A stretch of 64,000 bases of DNA from Bacteroidales bacterium (GCA_021740625.1 JAIOZK010000007.1:62001-126000), one strand, 5' to 3'; positions 44,977 to 54,697 are shown, numbered from the stretch's first letter. The notes: a model not told the origin generated them from the letters alone. A program made the numbers and translations.

Positions 44977-47888
44977 AACAGCTCTCCCATCTTGCTCTGT
45001 TCGTACTGCTATTGCTGGCTTTGAAATTACCGGCACAAATGCCCTATTTTAAAAACCTGAAATCTGATTTTTTTTCAGAAGAGGTTACCATCAACAGGCT
45101 TTATCAAACCCGGGATGGTTTTATCTGGCTGGGCACTTCCGACGGACTCTATCGCTTCAATGGGATAGATTTCGAAAGGATTGCCAGGACACAGAACAAG
45201 GCTTTTAAGAACATCACTGCATTGTTTGAAACAGCAAATGCTGTGTTATGGATGGGTATGGAAACGGGAAAACTGGCTGTTTTTCATCATGAAGAATTTA
45301 ATTCGATCAAAACCGACACTTTCAATATTGAAGTGCCGGTTACAGATATTCTCCAGGATACCCGGGGCAGGATCTGGATTGCAACCTATGGCCAGGGCAT
45401 ACTGCTGAAGGAAGGAAATTCTTTTCTTTTGTTGAATGATCAAAATGGATTGAAAGATAATTTTGTTTATGATTTGGAACTGGGTCCGGAAGGAGACGTT
45501 TGGGCGGGAACGGATGCAGGTATCGCCATTTGCAGCCTCGAAGAACAAACACCCGAAACGCTGATCATCGATACCCGCTCGGGTTTGCCCGATATCATCA
45601 TAACCTGTCTGAAAAAAGATCAGTACAACAACATGCTGATTGGGATGCAGGATGCCGGCATCTGTTATTATGATTTTGAAAAAGACCACATTGCAATGAT
45701 TGACATGATGAAAAAATGGAGGTTTGGTACGGTCACCTCCTTGATCCCCGCCGGCGAAAACATTTGGATCGGAACCTCAGGAGAAGGTATCATCAGCTAT
45801 CATCCTGAAAAAGAAAGGTTCAATCAATATATCAATATTATCCAAAACAAATCCTTTTTCCAGGTAAACGATATGATGGCCTGTATGGAGGGCAATTACT
45901 GGATTGCCTCAGGGAATGAACTGATCATAAGCCCGGGAGAGAAATTCGAATTCTTTCATACCTACCGGGGCATTGACTTTTCCAATCCGCTGGCCCTTCA
46001 CGCCGACAAAGAAAACAATCTGTGGTTCAGTACTGAAAGAGGTTTGTACAGGTATAGGGGTACAGGTCAAAAAGGAGAAGAAATACAACAATACCGTTTC
46101 CTTTCAAAGTTCCGGGATTTGAACATCATGAGCATCTACCGCGACAGGCACGGATTCGTCTGGCTCGGAACATTCGGCAGGGGATTGTTCAGGCTGGACC
46201 CTGGCTCCGGGAAGATCATGCATTTCACGGAGAACGACGGATTGATCAACAACAACGTATTGTCGATCGATGGGAGAGATGATGAAATATGGCTCGCCAC
46301 TCTGGGCGGAGTTTCCCGTCTGGAAATTCCCCCGGAATACGATCATGAAAAAAGGGATTTCATATTTCAGTCTTTCCGGGAAGAAAGCGGGCTGGGCAAT
46401 AATTTTATTTATGAGGTTTTTGCTGATAGCAAGAACAGGATCTGGTTTGGCACCGATGGAAACGGGATCACTGTTTATGATAAAGGCAGTTTTACCAATT
46501 ACAATGAAAAGAATGGACTTGCGGATAAAATTGTATATTCTGTTACGGAGGACCGGACAGGACTTATCTGGTTTTCCACTTCCGAAAGCGGTATCTACTC
46601 TTTTAATGGAGAAGCGTTTAAGAACTATGGAATGAAAGAGGGCTTGCGCGACCTGAACATTTCGGGGATTGAGGCCGATGAGGATAATGATATCATCATC
46701 CTGCACGATGCAGGCATAGATATTCTCGACCGGGCGAGTGATGCTTTCCGCTATTATGCAAAAGAAGTCGGTTTGTTTGACATTGATCCCAATTTGAATG
46801 CGATTAGCAGGGACCAGAATGGTAATGTCTGGTTTGGGACACAAAAAGGCATAGTTCAATACAGGGCAAACGAATACAAATACCGTGACCGGCCCATTAC
46901 GCAAATCACGGGCGTTTCTGTTTACCTTCAGCCCAGGAAATTTTCATTCGACAACAAATTTGCATGGGATCAGAATCATTTTTCCTTTTCATACATAGGT
47001 TTGTGGTATATCGATCCGCAGGCGGTAACGTATGAAGTAATGCTGGAAGGCCACGATCTGGACTGGAACAGAACCAGGAATCGATTTATTACCTATTCCC
47101 AGCTTTCACCGGGGGAATATACTTTTAAGGTGCGATCTGGCCTGCGGGATGATTTTCAAAATGCAGAGGTCAGGGAATATGCTTTTGAGATCAGGTCTGC
47201 TTTCTGGAATACCTTCTGGTTTTACAGCATCCTGGCCGTCGCATTGCTTCTGATCATCTTTGCCTATATCAAATACCGGGAGAATCGCTTGCGGCTGAAG
47301 GAAAATCTGAAGAAAGAAAAACTTGAGTTTGAATTCCAGACCCTGAAAAATCAGGTGAACCCGCATTTTTTGTTCAACAGCTTCAGCACCCTTATTTCGC
47401 TAATTGAAAATGACGATCAACTGGCGGTGGAATATGTTGAGAAGCTCAGCGCGTTTTTCAGGAACATATTGCAATACCGGGATCTTGAATTGATCAGCCT
47501 GGAAGAAGAAATCGGGATCATTGAAACCTATTTTTTCATTCAGCAAAAAAGATATGGCAGGAACCTGCAATACGAAATCGATATTCCCGAAAAATACCTG
47601 GACAGTTTTATCCCCCCGCTGACACTGCAGATGCTGGTCGAAAATGCCGTAAAACACAACATCATTTCCCGAACCAGGCCCTTGCGAATCAAGCTGTTTA
47701 TCAGGGATGATGCGATTGTCGTCAGCAACCCCCTGCAGCCGAAGATGGAAAAAGAAAAATCTACCGGTGTCGGATTGAAAAACATCATGGAAAGATATAA
47801 GATCATTGCCGGACAGCAGGTGAAGATCCAAAAGGATAAGGATCAATTTTCTGTTTTGTTACCACTGATAAAAAAATACAAAAAATGA
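44973..47888 (+). CDS. LytS-type sensor kinase with two-component-regulator propeller
   Basis: A 971-aa membrane kinase. After a signal peptide come about a dozen Reg_prop beta-propeller repeats (TRDGFIWLGTSDGLYRFNG, DRHGFVWLGTFGRGLFRLD), a Y_Y_Y domain (~680-745), one transmembrane helix (~746-768) and a LytS-class His_kinase domain with His798 in VNPHFLFNSFSTL plus the ATPase box GVGLKNIMERYK. Such sensors detect extracellular glycans or other ligands. The start and stop overlap the neighbouring genes by 4 bases each. Confidence 0.93.
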   Translation: MKQLSHLALFVLLLLALKLPAQMPYFKNLKSDFFSEEVTINRLYQTRDGFIWLGTSDGLYRFNGIDFERIARTQNKAFKNITALFETANAVLWMGMETGKLAVFHHEEFNSIKTDTFNIEVPVTDILQDTRGRIWIATYGQGILLKEGNSFLLLNDQNGLKDNFVYDLELGPEGDVWAGTDAGIAICSLEEQTPETLIIDTRSGLPDIIITCLKKDQYNNMLIGMQDAGICYYDFEKDHIAMIDMMKKWRFGTVTSLIPAGENIWIGTSGEGIISYHPEKERFNQYINIIQNKSFFQVNDMMACMEGNYWIASGNELIISPGEKFEFFHTYRGIDFSNPLALHADKENNLWFSTERGLYRYRGTGQKGEEIQQYRFLSKFRDLNIMSIYRDRHGFVWLGTFGRGLFRLDPGSGKIMHFTENDGLINNNVLSIDGRDDEIWLATLGGVSRLEIPPEYDHEKRDFIFQSFREESGLGNNFIYEVFADSKNRIWFGTDGNGITVYDKGSFTNYNEKNGLADKIVYSVTEDRTGLIWFSTSESGIYSFNGEAFKNYGMKEGLRDLNISGIEADEDNDIIILHDAGIDILDRASDAFRYYAKEVGLFDIDPNLNAISRDQNGNVWFGTQKGIVQYRANEYKYRDRPITQITGVSVYLQPRKFSFDNKFAWDQNHFSFSYIGLWYIDPQAVTYEVMLEGHDLDWNRTRNRFITYSQLSPGEYTFKVRSGLRDDFQNAEVREYAFEIRSAFWNTFWFYSILAVALLLIIFAYIKYRENRLRLKENLKKEKLEFEFQTLKNQVNPHFLFNSFSTLISLIENDDQLAVEYVEKLSAFFRNILQYRDLELISLEEEIGIIETYFFIQQKRYGRNLQYEIDIPEKYLDSFIPPLTLQMLVENAVKHNIISRTRPLRIKLFIRDDAIVVSNPLQPKMEKEKSTGVGLKNIMERYKIIAGQQVKIQKDKDQFSVLLPLIKKYKK

Positions 47889-48646
47889 AAGTACTGATCG
47901 TTGAAGATGAACCAATGACAGCCGACAGGCTGGGAAAAATGCTTAACGAAATCAAACCAGGGATTGAAATTCTTGCACAAACGGATACGGTGGAAGATAC
48001 GGTTGCATGGCTGAAAAATCATACCGAACCCGATCTCATCCTCCTGGATATCCATCTGGCGGATGCATCCAGCTTTGAAATTTTCAAACAGGTGGAGGTG
48101 AACTGCCCGGTGATTTTTACCACGGCTTACGATCAGTATGCCATACAGGCCTTTAAGGTCAACAGCATCGATTATTTGCTGAAACCCGTCAAAAAAACGG
48201 AACTGGCCGAAAGCCTGAAGAAACTGGAAAAGCTGCAAAGATCATCCGGACAAATCCTGGATTATTCAAAATTGCCCGAACTGCTTGGAAAAGAAAATGT
48301 GGAATACCGGAAACGCTTCATGATCCGCATTGGCTCACAGTTCAGGGTTGTGGCCATCGAAGCGGTGGCTTATTTCTACATCGACCAGAAGATCGTATAT
48401 CTCACAACGAAAGACAATCATCATTATCCGGTCGACCAGAGCCTTGATCAATTGGAGGAACAGCTTGACCCCGAACGTTTCTTCCGGATCAACCGGGCCT
48501 TTATCGTCAGCATAGATTCCATTGACAAAATGATCGCCTATTCCAAATCCCGTGTGAAAGTAAAACTAAATCCACCCTGCGAACTGGAATCCATCACCAG
48601 TACCGACAGGAGCGGGGGGTTTAAGGAATGGCTGAAAGGGAAGTGA
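47885..48646 (+). CDS. LytTR family response regulator
   Basis: A 253-aa regulator: receiver domain with acidic pair E7-D8, phosphoacceptor Asp55 in LILLDIHLAD and conserved Lys in YLLKPVKKTEL, then a LytTR DNA-binding domain (RFMIRIGSQFRVVAIEAVAYFY-type core, FRINRAFIVSIDSIDKM). It is the partner of the overlapping LytS-type kinase. Targets unknown; yceI and the EEP gene in the same unit are candidates. Confidence 0.95.
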   Translation: MKVLIVEDEPMTADRLGKMLNEIKPGIEILAQTDTVEDTVAWLKNHTEPDLILLDIHLADASSFEIFKQVEVNCPVIFTTAYDQYAIQAFKVNSIDYLLKPVKKTELAESLKKLEKLQRSSGQILDYSKLPELLGKENVEYRKRFMIRIGSQFRVVAIEAVAYFYIDQKIVYLTTKDNHHYPVDQSLDQLEEQLDPERFFRINRAFIVSIDSIDKMIAYSKSRVKVKLNPPCELESITSTDRSGGFKEWLKGK

Positions 48647-48674
48647 AATAAATAGAAGTCTCTCAGTCAAAAAA

Positions 48675-50996
48675 TCACTTCTTTTTCCTGTACCGCTTTC
48701 TGGGAGTATTCTTCGGGTCTTCGGCAATTTTGTAGCAATCTTCCAGGCTCAGTTTTTCTGGATCCTGGTCTTTGGGAATCTTGAAATTCTTTCTTCCGAT
48801 CTTGATATAAGGTCCATACCGGCCTTTCAGAACTTTTACTTTCTTATCTTTATCAAATTCACGTATGGTATTTTCACTTGCCTTTTTTCTTTTTTCTTCG
48901 ATCAGTTCGATGGCTCGCTCCTGGCCAATGCCAGCGGGATCATCTTCTTTCTTCAGTGAAAAGAACTGGTTGTCGTGCCGCACATACGGACCAAAACGGC
49001 CGATGTTCACCGTCAGCTCTTTTCCTTCATATTCACCGATAGACCTGGGAAAATCGAAAAGCTTCAGGGCCTCTTCGAGGGTGATGGTCTCTATGCTCTG
49101 TCCTTTACGCATCCCGGCAAACTTCGGCTTTTCTTCGCTTTCGGTATCCCCGATCTGCACCATGGGGCCATAACGCCCGATTTTGGCAAAGACGTTTTTC
49201 CCGCTTTCCGGATCTTTTCCCAGCAAGCGTTCCCCGCTGAATTTTTTCGTTTTCTCAGCCGTTTCCTGTATCTTATCATGAAAGGGACTGTAGAATTCCC
49301 CGATCATCTTGTTCCATTTTTTATCCCCTGCAGCGATCTCATCAAATTCTTTTTCAACCTTGGCCGTAAAGTTGTATTTCATGATGTTGTTGAAGAACTG
49401 CATCAGGAATTTATTGACCAGGGTCCCCAGGTCGGTAGGAAAAAGCTTGCCCTTTTCCACCCCGCTCATTTCCTTTTTCTTCTGCTCACTGATCTTGTCG
49501 CCCTGGAGGGAAATATAATCATACTCACGGAATTCGCCATTGCGATCTTCTTTCACCACATATTCCCTTTTCTGGATGGTAGAAATGGTTGGTGCATAAG
49601 TTGAAGGTCTGCCAATGCCGAGTTCTTCCATTTTTTTCACCAGGCTGGCCTCGGAGTATCTTGGAGGATGTTTGGTGAATCGTTCGGTGGCCAGCATTTC
49701 TTTCAGGTCAAGTTCATCGCCTTTTTTCAGGGGAGGCAATACACCGGCTTTTTCTTCCTGTTCATCATCATCCCTGCCTTCCAGGTAAACTTTTAAAAAA
49801 CCATCAAATTTTATGATCTCCCCTTTGGCAACAAGTTTTTCTTTCGAAGTTGAAATACTGATATCAACATTTGTCTTTTCGATTTTGGCCTCCGCCATCT
49901 GTGATGCCAGCGTTCTTTTCCAGATCAGTTCATAAAGCCTCTTTTCCTGGACATTGCCTTCCACCTGCCTTTTGTTCATAAATGTAGGGCGGATGGCTTC
50001 GTGTGCTTCCTGGGCTCCCTTGCTCCGGGTCCTGAATTGCCGCGTTCTAACATATTCATCACCATACAGGGATTTTATTTCCTGGCTGGCCTGGGCCATG
50101 GCCATTTTCGAGATGTTTACCGAATCCGTTCTCATGTAAGTGATCTTCCCGGATTCGTAGAGGTTTTGCGCGATGCGCATGGTGTTGGCCACTGAAAATC
50201 CAAGCTTCCGGCTGGCTTCCTGCTGCAGGGTAGAAGTAGTAAACGGAGGTGCGGGGGATTTTTGGGCAGGCTTCTTCTCTACCTTGTCTACCTTAAATTT
50301 AGCTCCCTGACAGGATTTCAAAAATTCAAGTGCTTCCTCTTTGGTTTTGAAACGTTTCGGCAATTCGGCATTGACGATCTTTTGTCCTTTGCCTTCTTTC
50401 AGGATCAACTGTGCTGTAATCCTGTAACTGGAAGTCTTTTTAAAATTCCGGATCTCCTCTTCCCGCTCCACGATCAGCCTTACGGCCACCGATTGCACCC
50501 TTCCGGCAGAAAGGCCCGGTTTCACTTTTCTCCAGAGGAGCGGTGATAATTCATAACCAACCAGTCTGTCGAGGACGCGCCTGGCCTGCTGGGCATTCAC
50601 CAGGTTTTTATCGATCTGCCTTGGGTTTTTGATGGCTTCATCAATGGCCGTTTTGGTGATCTCGTGGAAAACAATCCGTTTAGTCTTGTCTTCTTTGATC
50701 TTCAGGGCGTTCACCAGGTGCCAGGAAATGGCCTCCCCTTCACGGTCTTCATCCGTTGCCAGCCAGATCCATTCAGCATCCCTGGCTGATTTTTTCAGAT
50801 TCGTGACAACCTTTTTTTTGTCGGGAGATATTTCATACTTAGGCTCAAAACCATTTTCAATATCCACACTCAGATCTTTTTTCGACAGGTCCACTACATG
50901 TCCCATGCTTGACATCACGGTGTAATCTTTGCCGAGAAATTTCTCTATGGTCCTCGCTTTGGCCGGTGACTCAACTATTACAAGATTCTTTATCAT
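48675..50996 (-). CDS. topA: DNA topoisomerase I
   Basis: A 773-aa type IA topoisomerase that relaxes negative supercoils. TOPRIM domain LVIVESPAKARTIEKFLG at the N terminus with ATDEDREGEAISWHL; active-site Tyr in ITYMRTDSVNIS; GRVQSVAVRLIVERE. The C terminus has three short repeats of the FGRYGPYVxxG type (KIGRYGPMVQIG, NIGRFGPYVRHD, LKGRYGPYIKIG) instead of Cys4 zinc fingers, and a basic tail. Confidence 0.97.
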   Translation of the reverse strand: MIKNLVIVESPAKARTIEKFLGKDYTVMSSMGHVVDLSKKDLSVDIENGFEPKYEISPDKKKVVTNLKKSARDAEWIWLATDEDREGEAISWHLVNALKIKEDKTKRIVFHEITKTAIDEAIKNPRQIDKNLVNAQQARRVLDRLVGYELSPLLWRKVKPGLSAGRVQSVAVRLIVEREEEIRNFKKTSSYRITAQLILKEGKGQKIVNAELPKRFKTKEEALEFLKSCQGAKFKVDKVEKKPAQKSPAPPFTTSTLQQEASRKLGFSVANTMRIAQNLYESGKITYMRTDSVNISKMAMAQASQEIKSLYGDEYVRTRQFRTRSKGAQEAHEAIRPTFMNKRQVEGNVQEKRLYELIWKRTLASQMAEAKIEKTNVDISISTSKEKLVAKGEIIKFDGFLKVYLEGRDDDEQEEKAGVLPPLKKGDELDLKEMLATERFTKHPPRYSEASLVKKMEELGIGRPSTYAPTISTIQKREYVVKEDRNGEFREYDYISLQGDKISEQKKKEMSGVEKGKLFPTDLGTLVNKFLMQFFNNIMKYNFTAKVEKEFDEIAAGDKKWNKMIGEFYSPFHDKIQETAEKTKKFSGERLLGKDPESGKNVFAKIGRYGPMVQIGDTESEEKPKFAGMRKGQSIETITLEEALKLFDFPRSIGEYEGKELTVNIGRFGPYVRHDNQFFSLKKEDDPAGIGQERAIELIEEKRKKASENTIREFDKDKKVKVLKGRYGPYIKIGRKNFKIPKDQDPEKLSLEDCYKIAEDPKNTPRKRYRKKK

Positions 50997-51274
50997 CTTT
51001 TTCCTTTCTGCCTGCTAAAAATTTCGGGCTACAAAAGTATAAATTTCATTAATCTTACAAATCGGGCTTTTTTTACCTTAATACTTTTAACGGATAAAAT
51101 GTCCTCAGTCGGGAGCGTAAAATTCCGGATTTCTGGTTTCGGATTCCGTATTGGGAATTTCATTCATGATTGAATTTACTTACTGTCATTATGGATATTC
51201 AGTAAACCCCATTCCTGAATCCGGAATTCGAAACCTGGAATCAAAAGAATCATGATCCTTAAACAAATTTCTTG
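50997..51274. other. intergenic region with inverted 'aattccggatt...tggtttc' repeat
   Basis: A 278-bp gap between topA and ppa. It holds the inverted pair attccggatttctggtttc (51122 on) and gaatccggaattcgaaacctgg (51218 on), about 75 bp apart, of the kind scattered between Bacteroidota genes. No gene, tRNA or clear promoter is seen. Confidence 0.45.
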
Positions 51275-51946
51275 CTACACTGTCTTCAGCGCCGAATCCA
51301 GTGTATCAAATTTATGGAAGTAGTCCTCCATGGATCTTCTGATCACCTCGTGGGCTTCGTCTATCCCAAAGGTATGGGTGATCTCCACATCGCTTTGCTT
51401 GCCCGGGAGGTCTTTATAGGTGAGAAAATAATGTTTCAGCCGGTCGATGACCAGATCGGGGCAGTCGGAAATATCTTTGTAATCGCCATACACTGCATCA
51501 TTGTTCAATACGGCAATGATCTTATCGTCCGACTGGTTGGAATCCAGCATTCTGAAACCCCCGATGGGTCTTGCCCGCACCAGGATATCCCCATGAACGA
51601 TTTCTTTTTCGGTAAGGATGCATATATCAATGGGGTCACCATCTCCATGGATATCATCCCGTCCTGTTTTTTCCATACAGAATTTCGCTACTTCTTTGCC
51701 GCTGTATGTTTGCGGAACAAAGCCATACAGGGCAGGTACCGTATTGGAATACTTTTGCGGGCGGTCGATTCGGAGGTACCCGGTTTCCTTATCCACTTCA
51801 TATTTAACTGTATCGGTGGTCACCATTTCGACAAAGCATATCAGTTTTTCAGGAGCTTCCTTGCCGATGTCGACCCCATGCCAGGGATGTGATTTATAAC
51901 GCAATCCCATCAGTCTGCCAATGGGATCCATGATCTTGTTCGCCAT
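51275..51946 (-). CDS. ppa: inorganic pyrophosphatase (class I)
   Basis: A 223-aa soluble pyrophosphatase. The signature DGDPIDICILTE with its Asp metal ligands is present, with KYEVDKETGYLRIDRP, YGFVPQTY and the final LKHYFLTYKDLPGK. It is about 45 residues longer than E. coli Ppa, mainly at the N terminus, as in other Bacteroidota. Confidence 0.95.
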   Translation of the reverse strand: MANKIMDPIGRLMGLRYKSHPWHGVDIGKEAPEKLICFVEMVTTDTVKYEVDKETGYLRIDRPQKYSNTVPALYGFVPQTYSGKEVAKFCMEKTGRDDIHGDGDPIDICILTEKEIVHGDILVRARPIGGFRMLDSNQSDDKIIAVLNNDAVYGDYKDISDCPDLVIDRLKHYFLTYKDLPGKQSDVEITHTFGIDEAHEVIRRSMEDYFHKFDTLDSALKTV

Positions 51947-52110
51947 TTATGTTGATTTTTAGTTTTTTGCAAAGATAGGGAAAGTTTGCAGGAAGCCGGG
52001 AAACGGAGAACCTTCAAATGCTTTAGCCGAACAGGAAGCGCGAGAGCAAGCGTTTCGCTGGGAAAGGAACTTAACAGGCAAGAGACCAGCACACTATTTG
52101 GATAGCCACT

Positions 52111-53142
52111 CTAGAAAACCCTTCTTGCCAGACCCGGCCCGGTCGCCTTACAAAATCCATAAGGAAGCTTTTTCCATATCTTGTTCAGAAAACCAAACTT
52201 CCTGATATTCCTGCCTTGCGGATGCGAATGGTTCCAGTACAAGGGCAAATCTTCGGTTCCCCATTGTTTTTTGTATTGATGCGTACCGGAATTGAAAGTG
52301 CTTCGCCCGAAAGAATAAGTATCGGCATTTTGACCAATGGCATACTGGATCATGTTCCATTGAAGGATGTAAGAAGGATACAGTGTATTGAATTTATCCA
52401 GTGTGGCGAAATAAATGTTTTCCCAAAAATTCTTATAACCAAGCAGAAGAGATGCACCAATTGGTTTTTTTCCGCGGTAGGCTATAAAAATTTTTCCTTT
52501 TTGCCCGGGATAAGATTTTATCAGCCTGGTATAGAAATCTTTCCTCAAAAAAGGAGATCCCAGGCGATGCATGTTTTTGCTGAAAACTTCATAAAAATCA
52601 TCTGCCAGTTCCTGTCTTCCTGTTTTCACCATGATCCCGTTCTTTTCCGCTTTGCGAATCTTTCGCCGGAGGTTGGAGCTGAAAAGAGCAAATTGCTCCT
52701 CCGGATCCACGGCAGGCCTTATCAGGCTCATTACCTTATCCCGGTAAACATTATCTGTGAAAGGTATAAAACTGCGCACTTGCCAGCAAAGGTCTTTTTT
52801 GTTTTTGTAAGCCATCACCGGCAGGGCATCCCTGATCTCCTGCAAGGGTATAATAATCTTTTGCTTTTTTGAAAGATTGTTTTCCAGCTCTTCCACCAGC
52901 AATGACATCAATCCATCCAGTTCCCCCACGCTGAATTGATCGGAGAGGTTTCCCAGCCCAATCACCGATCCATGCGGCACAGAAACCCATTGCCTGCCAA
53001 CCCGGACAAATGGTAATTGTGCGATCTCCTTTTCCCCTTCCCGTATCAGGCCCATGCGATACTTCCAGTCGAAATATTCTGCTATAAATCCACTGAAAAC
53101 AGGATCATTGTAAATCGTATATACGGGCAGAGAGGATTGCAT
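52111..53142 (-). CDS. FemAB/GNAT-like acyltransferase
   Basis: A 343-aa protein with two GNAT-like halves. The C-terminal half is typical of FemAB-type aminoacyl/acyl transferases found beside exosortases and capsule genes: ENGIMVKTGRQELADDFYEV, GSPFLRKDFY, IFIAYRGKKPIGASLLLGYK and the closing STFNSGTHQYKKQWG. Its neighbour is the exosortase gene, with only a 9-bp repeat array between. A role in modifying surface polysaccharide or a cell-wall precursor is inferred from family and context. Confidence 0.78.
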   Translation of the reverse strand: MQSSLPVYTIYNDPVFSGFIAEYFDWKYRMGLIREGEKEIAQLPFVRVGRQWVSVPHGSVIGLGNLSDQFSVGELDGLMSLLVEELENNLSKKQKIIIPLQEIRDALPVMAYKNKKDLCWQVRSFIPFTDNVYRDKVMSLIRPAVDPEEQFALFSSNLRRKIRKAEKNGIMVKTGRQELADDFYEVFSKNMHRLGSPFLRKDFYTRLIKSYPGQKGKIFIAYRGKKPIGASLLLGYKNFWENIYFATLDKFNTLYPSYILQWNMIQYAIGQNADTYSFGRSTFNSGTHQYKKQWGTEDLPLYWNHSHPQGRNIRKFGFLNKIWKKLPYGFCKATGPGLARRVF

Positions 53143-53198
53143 GTTGCAAAGGTTTTATGCGAATGTAAGGAAAAAATTCTTCGAACGAAGTGACTTTG

Positions 53199-53340
53199 GC
53201 GAATGAAGAGAACGAAGCGAAAAAAGCGAACGAAGCGAACGAAGCGAATGAAGCGAATGAAGCGAACGAAGAGAACAAAGAGAACAAAGCGAACGAAGCG
53301 AACAAAGCGAACTGAGCGAACGAAGCGAATGAAGCGAATA
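53199..53340 (+). repeat. 9-bp tandem array 1 (unit gcgaacgaa)
   Basis: Fifteen near-identical 9-bp units plus a partial unit, with variants gcgaatgaa, gagaacaaa and gcgaacaaa. Because 9 bp is three codons, all frames stay open and give false low-complexity frames. It faces array 1R, so the two can pair. Confidence 0.95.
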
Positions 53341-53355
53341 ATGGCCGAAAATATC

Positions 53356-53429
53356 GCTTCGTTCACTAAAGTCGCTTCGTTCGCTTCGTTCGCTCAGTTC
53401 GCTCAGTTCGCTCAGTTCGCTCAGTTCGC
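53356..53429 (-). repeat. 9-bp array 1R (inverted: cttcgttcg)
   Basis: Eight units (cttcgttcg, ctcagttcg) in the opposite orientation to array 1, only about 15 bp away, giving a potential stem of about 70 bp. It overlaps the last ~20 codons of the exosortase gene and supplies its Arg-Thr-Glu tail. Confidence 0.95.
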
Positions 53430-53992
53430 CAAAACCTCTCAACCCAAACCATCCACAACACAAAGATCACTACATAATAGAAAGGTCTGAGAACCCACAT
53501 ATGTGCAAAGTCCCAGCGTTCGGGCCACCACACCAGGATATAAGTGAGGGAGACGATACGAAATACATTCACGAAAAATATCAGGACCATGCCCATGGGG
53601 ATATACCAGATCTTGTGTTTCCACGGCCCCGGGAATATCAGCAGCAGGAAAAACAACTGGTAAAATTGTTTCAGTCCGGAGCAACTGGGAACGATCTGAA
53701 TGTAGGTACCATTAAAATACAGGGTATCATTGTAACCATTGTGAATAAAACCAAAAATATTTTCCAGGCTCCAGCTTGAGGAAAGATACACCCAGTGTGC
53801 CAGCACATCGGCCCAATCTTTCAGGAAAGAGGTGGGTGTCCATTTCCACAACCAGTTCCACCAAAGCAGGTGCAGGCCCAGGGTAATGATGGCAAAAAGG
53901 GCCACATCCACCAGCGATTGCAGGCCTTTTTCATTGATCTTTTGCCTTGCCAGGTTGATCTTTTCTCTGATTGGCTCAAACATGCTTTTCAT
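53366..53992 (-). CDS. exosortase/archaeosortase family protein
   Basis: A 208-aa integral membrane protein with about six helices. The three catalytic residues of the family are visible: Cys104 in VPSCSGLKQFYQ, Arg145 in FVNVFRIVSLTY and His164 in WDFAHMWVLRPFYY. Exosortases cut C-terminal sorting signals and join the cargo to an envelope glycan or lipid. The core ends near WVERF; the last 20 residues are an Arg-Thr-Glu repeat encoded by array 1R. The frame is also open upstream through array 2, but MKSMFEPI (53992) is the first sensible start. It lies in a polysaccharide locus. Confidence 0.88.
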   Translation of the reverse strand: MKSMFEPIREKINLARQKINEKGLQSLVDVALFAIITLGLHLLWWNWLWKWTPTSFLKDWADVLAHWVYLSSSWSLENIFGFIHNGYNDTLYFNGTYIQIVPSCSGLKQFYQLFFLLLIFPGPWKHKIWYIPMGMVLIFFVNVFRIVSLTYILVWWPERWDFAHMWVLRPFYYVVIFVLWMVWVERFWRTERTERTERTERTKRTKRL

Positions 53993-54029
53993 TTTGGGGC
54001 GTAAAGATAGGGTTTTATCTTCGAAGGGA

Positions 54030-54160
54030 GCGAATGAGGCGAACAAAGCGAACGAAGCGAACAAAGCGAACGGAGCGAACGAAGCGAACGGAGTGAACGG
54101 AGGGAACGAAGGGAACGAAGGGAACGAAGCGAATGAGGCGAACAAAGCGAACGGAGTGAA
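54030..54160 (+). repeat. 9-bp tandem array 2 (unit gcgaacgaa)
   Basis: Fourteen units with variants gcgaacgga, gggaacgaa and gcgaatgag, directly upstream of the exosortase start. In-frame translation on the minus strand gives a false Phe/Ala/Ser-rich extension of the exosortase. Confidence 0.95.
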
Positions 54161-54189
54161 GTGTGGTTAGTTATTGCTAAGCTTAGTCA

Positions 54190-54246
54190 CTTCGTTCGCT
54201 CCCTTCGCTCAAGTCGCTTCGTTCGCCAAAGTCGCTTCGTTCGCTA
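54190..54246 (-). repeat. 9-bp array 2R (inverted)
   Basis: Six units (cttcgttcg, ctcccttcg, ccaaagtcg) inverted to array 2 across about 30 bp. It ends four bases before the stop codon of the second four-helix-bundle gene. Confidence 0.9.
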
Positions 54247-54249
54247 AAA

Positions 54250-54630
54250 TCACCATTTCCAGTTCTCCGAATTACTGCTCATCATTACCAACATTGCAAG
54301 TATATGATCGTATTTATCATATAATTCAAGATATGTTTTCTCCTGAATATATTCACCTTTAAAGGCATAGTCTAGCCAGACCTGTGTTTCAGCAGCCTCT
54401 CCTTCGCTATCAGATAATTTGGAAATAAAGTATCTCGGGTATCTTCTTTTTCGAAATGCTTCAGCAATATTCCCTGAAACTGATCTTGATGACCTCCTGA
54501 TCTGATCCGTCAGGGAGTAAGTCTCAAATTTGGGAAAGGTTTTTGAAATTTCAAAAATTTCCATACCAGCCTCAAATGAAAGCTGAAATACCTTTAGTTC
54601 ACGATGCGTTCTGATTTTTGTTGTTTTCAT
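54250..54630 (-). CDS. four-helix-bundle protein (second copy)
   Basis: A 126-aa S23/four-helix-bundle family protein: ELKVFQLSFEAGMEIFEIS, YSLTDQIRRSSRSVSGNIAE, AFRKRRYPRYFISKLSDSEG, AETQVWLDYAFKGEYI. These are the strongly conserved family motifs (S-x-N-I-A-E), better kept than in the copy at 39.6 kb. Function unknown. It sits between inverted 9-bp arrays and a palindromic repeat, while the other copy also lies among repeats. Confidence 0.92.
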   Translation of the reverse strand: MKTTKIRTHRELKVFQLSFEAGMEIFEISKTFPKFETYSLTDQIRRSSRSVSGNIAEAFRKRRYPRYFISKLSDSEGEAAETQVWLDYAFKGEYIQEKTYLELYDKYDHILAMLVMMSSNSENWKW

Positions 54631-54697
54631 AGGATGTTGGGGTTTTATCGTAAAAATAATATTAACTGCCGAAAAAACCTAACCAATAATATGAACT

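Noticed and set aside
51910-52092. 60-codon frame upstream of ppa
   Set aside because: Overlaps the ppa start on the same strand in another frame and shows no domain or ribosome-binding site; better explained by intergenic repeat sequence.
53082-53490. Several open frames of 60-100 codons on both strands with Phe-Ala-Ser, Lys-Arg-Thr or Ser-Leu repeats
   Set aside because: They are by-products of the 9-bp arrays, whose period keeps every frame open; none has a start signal or any non-repeat protein character.
53993-54145. N-terminal extension of the exosortase (Phe/Ala/Ser repeats)
   Set aside because: It is encoded only by array 2 and lies before a good ATG start of the known fold, so it is not taken as part of the protein.
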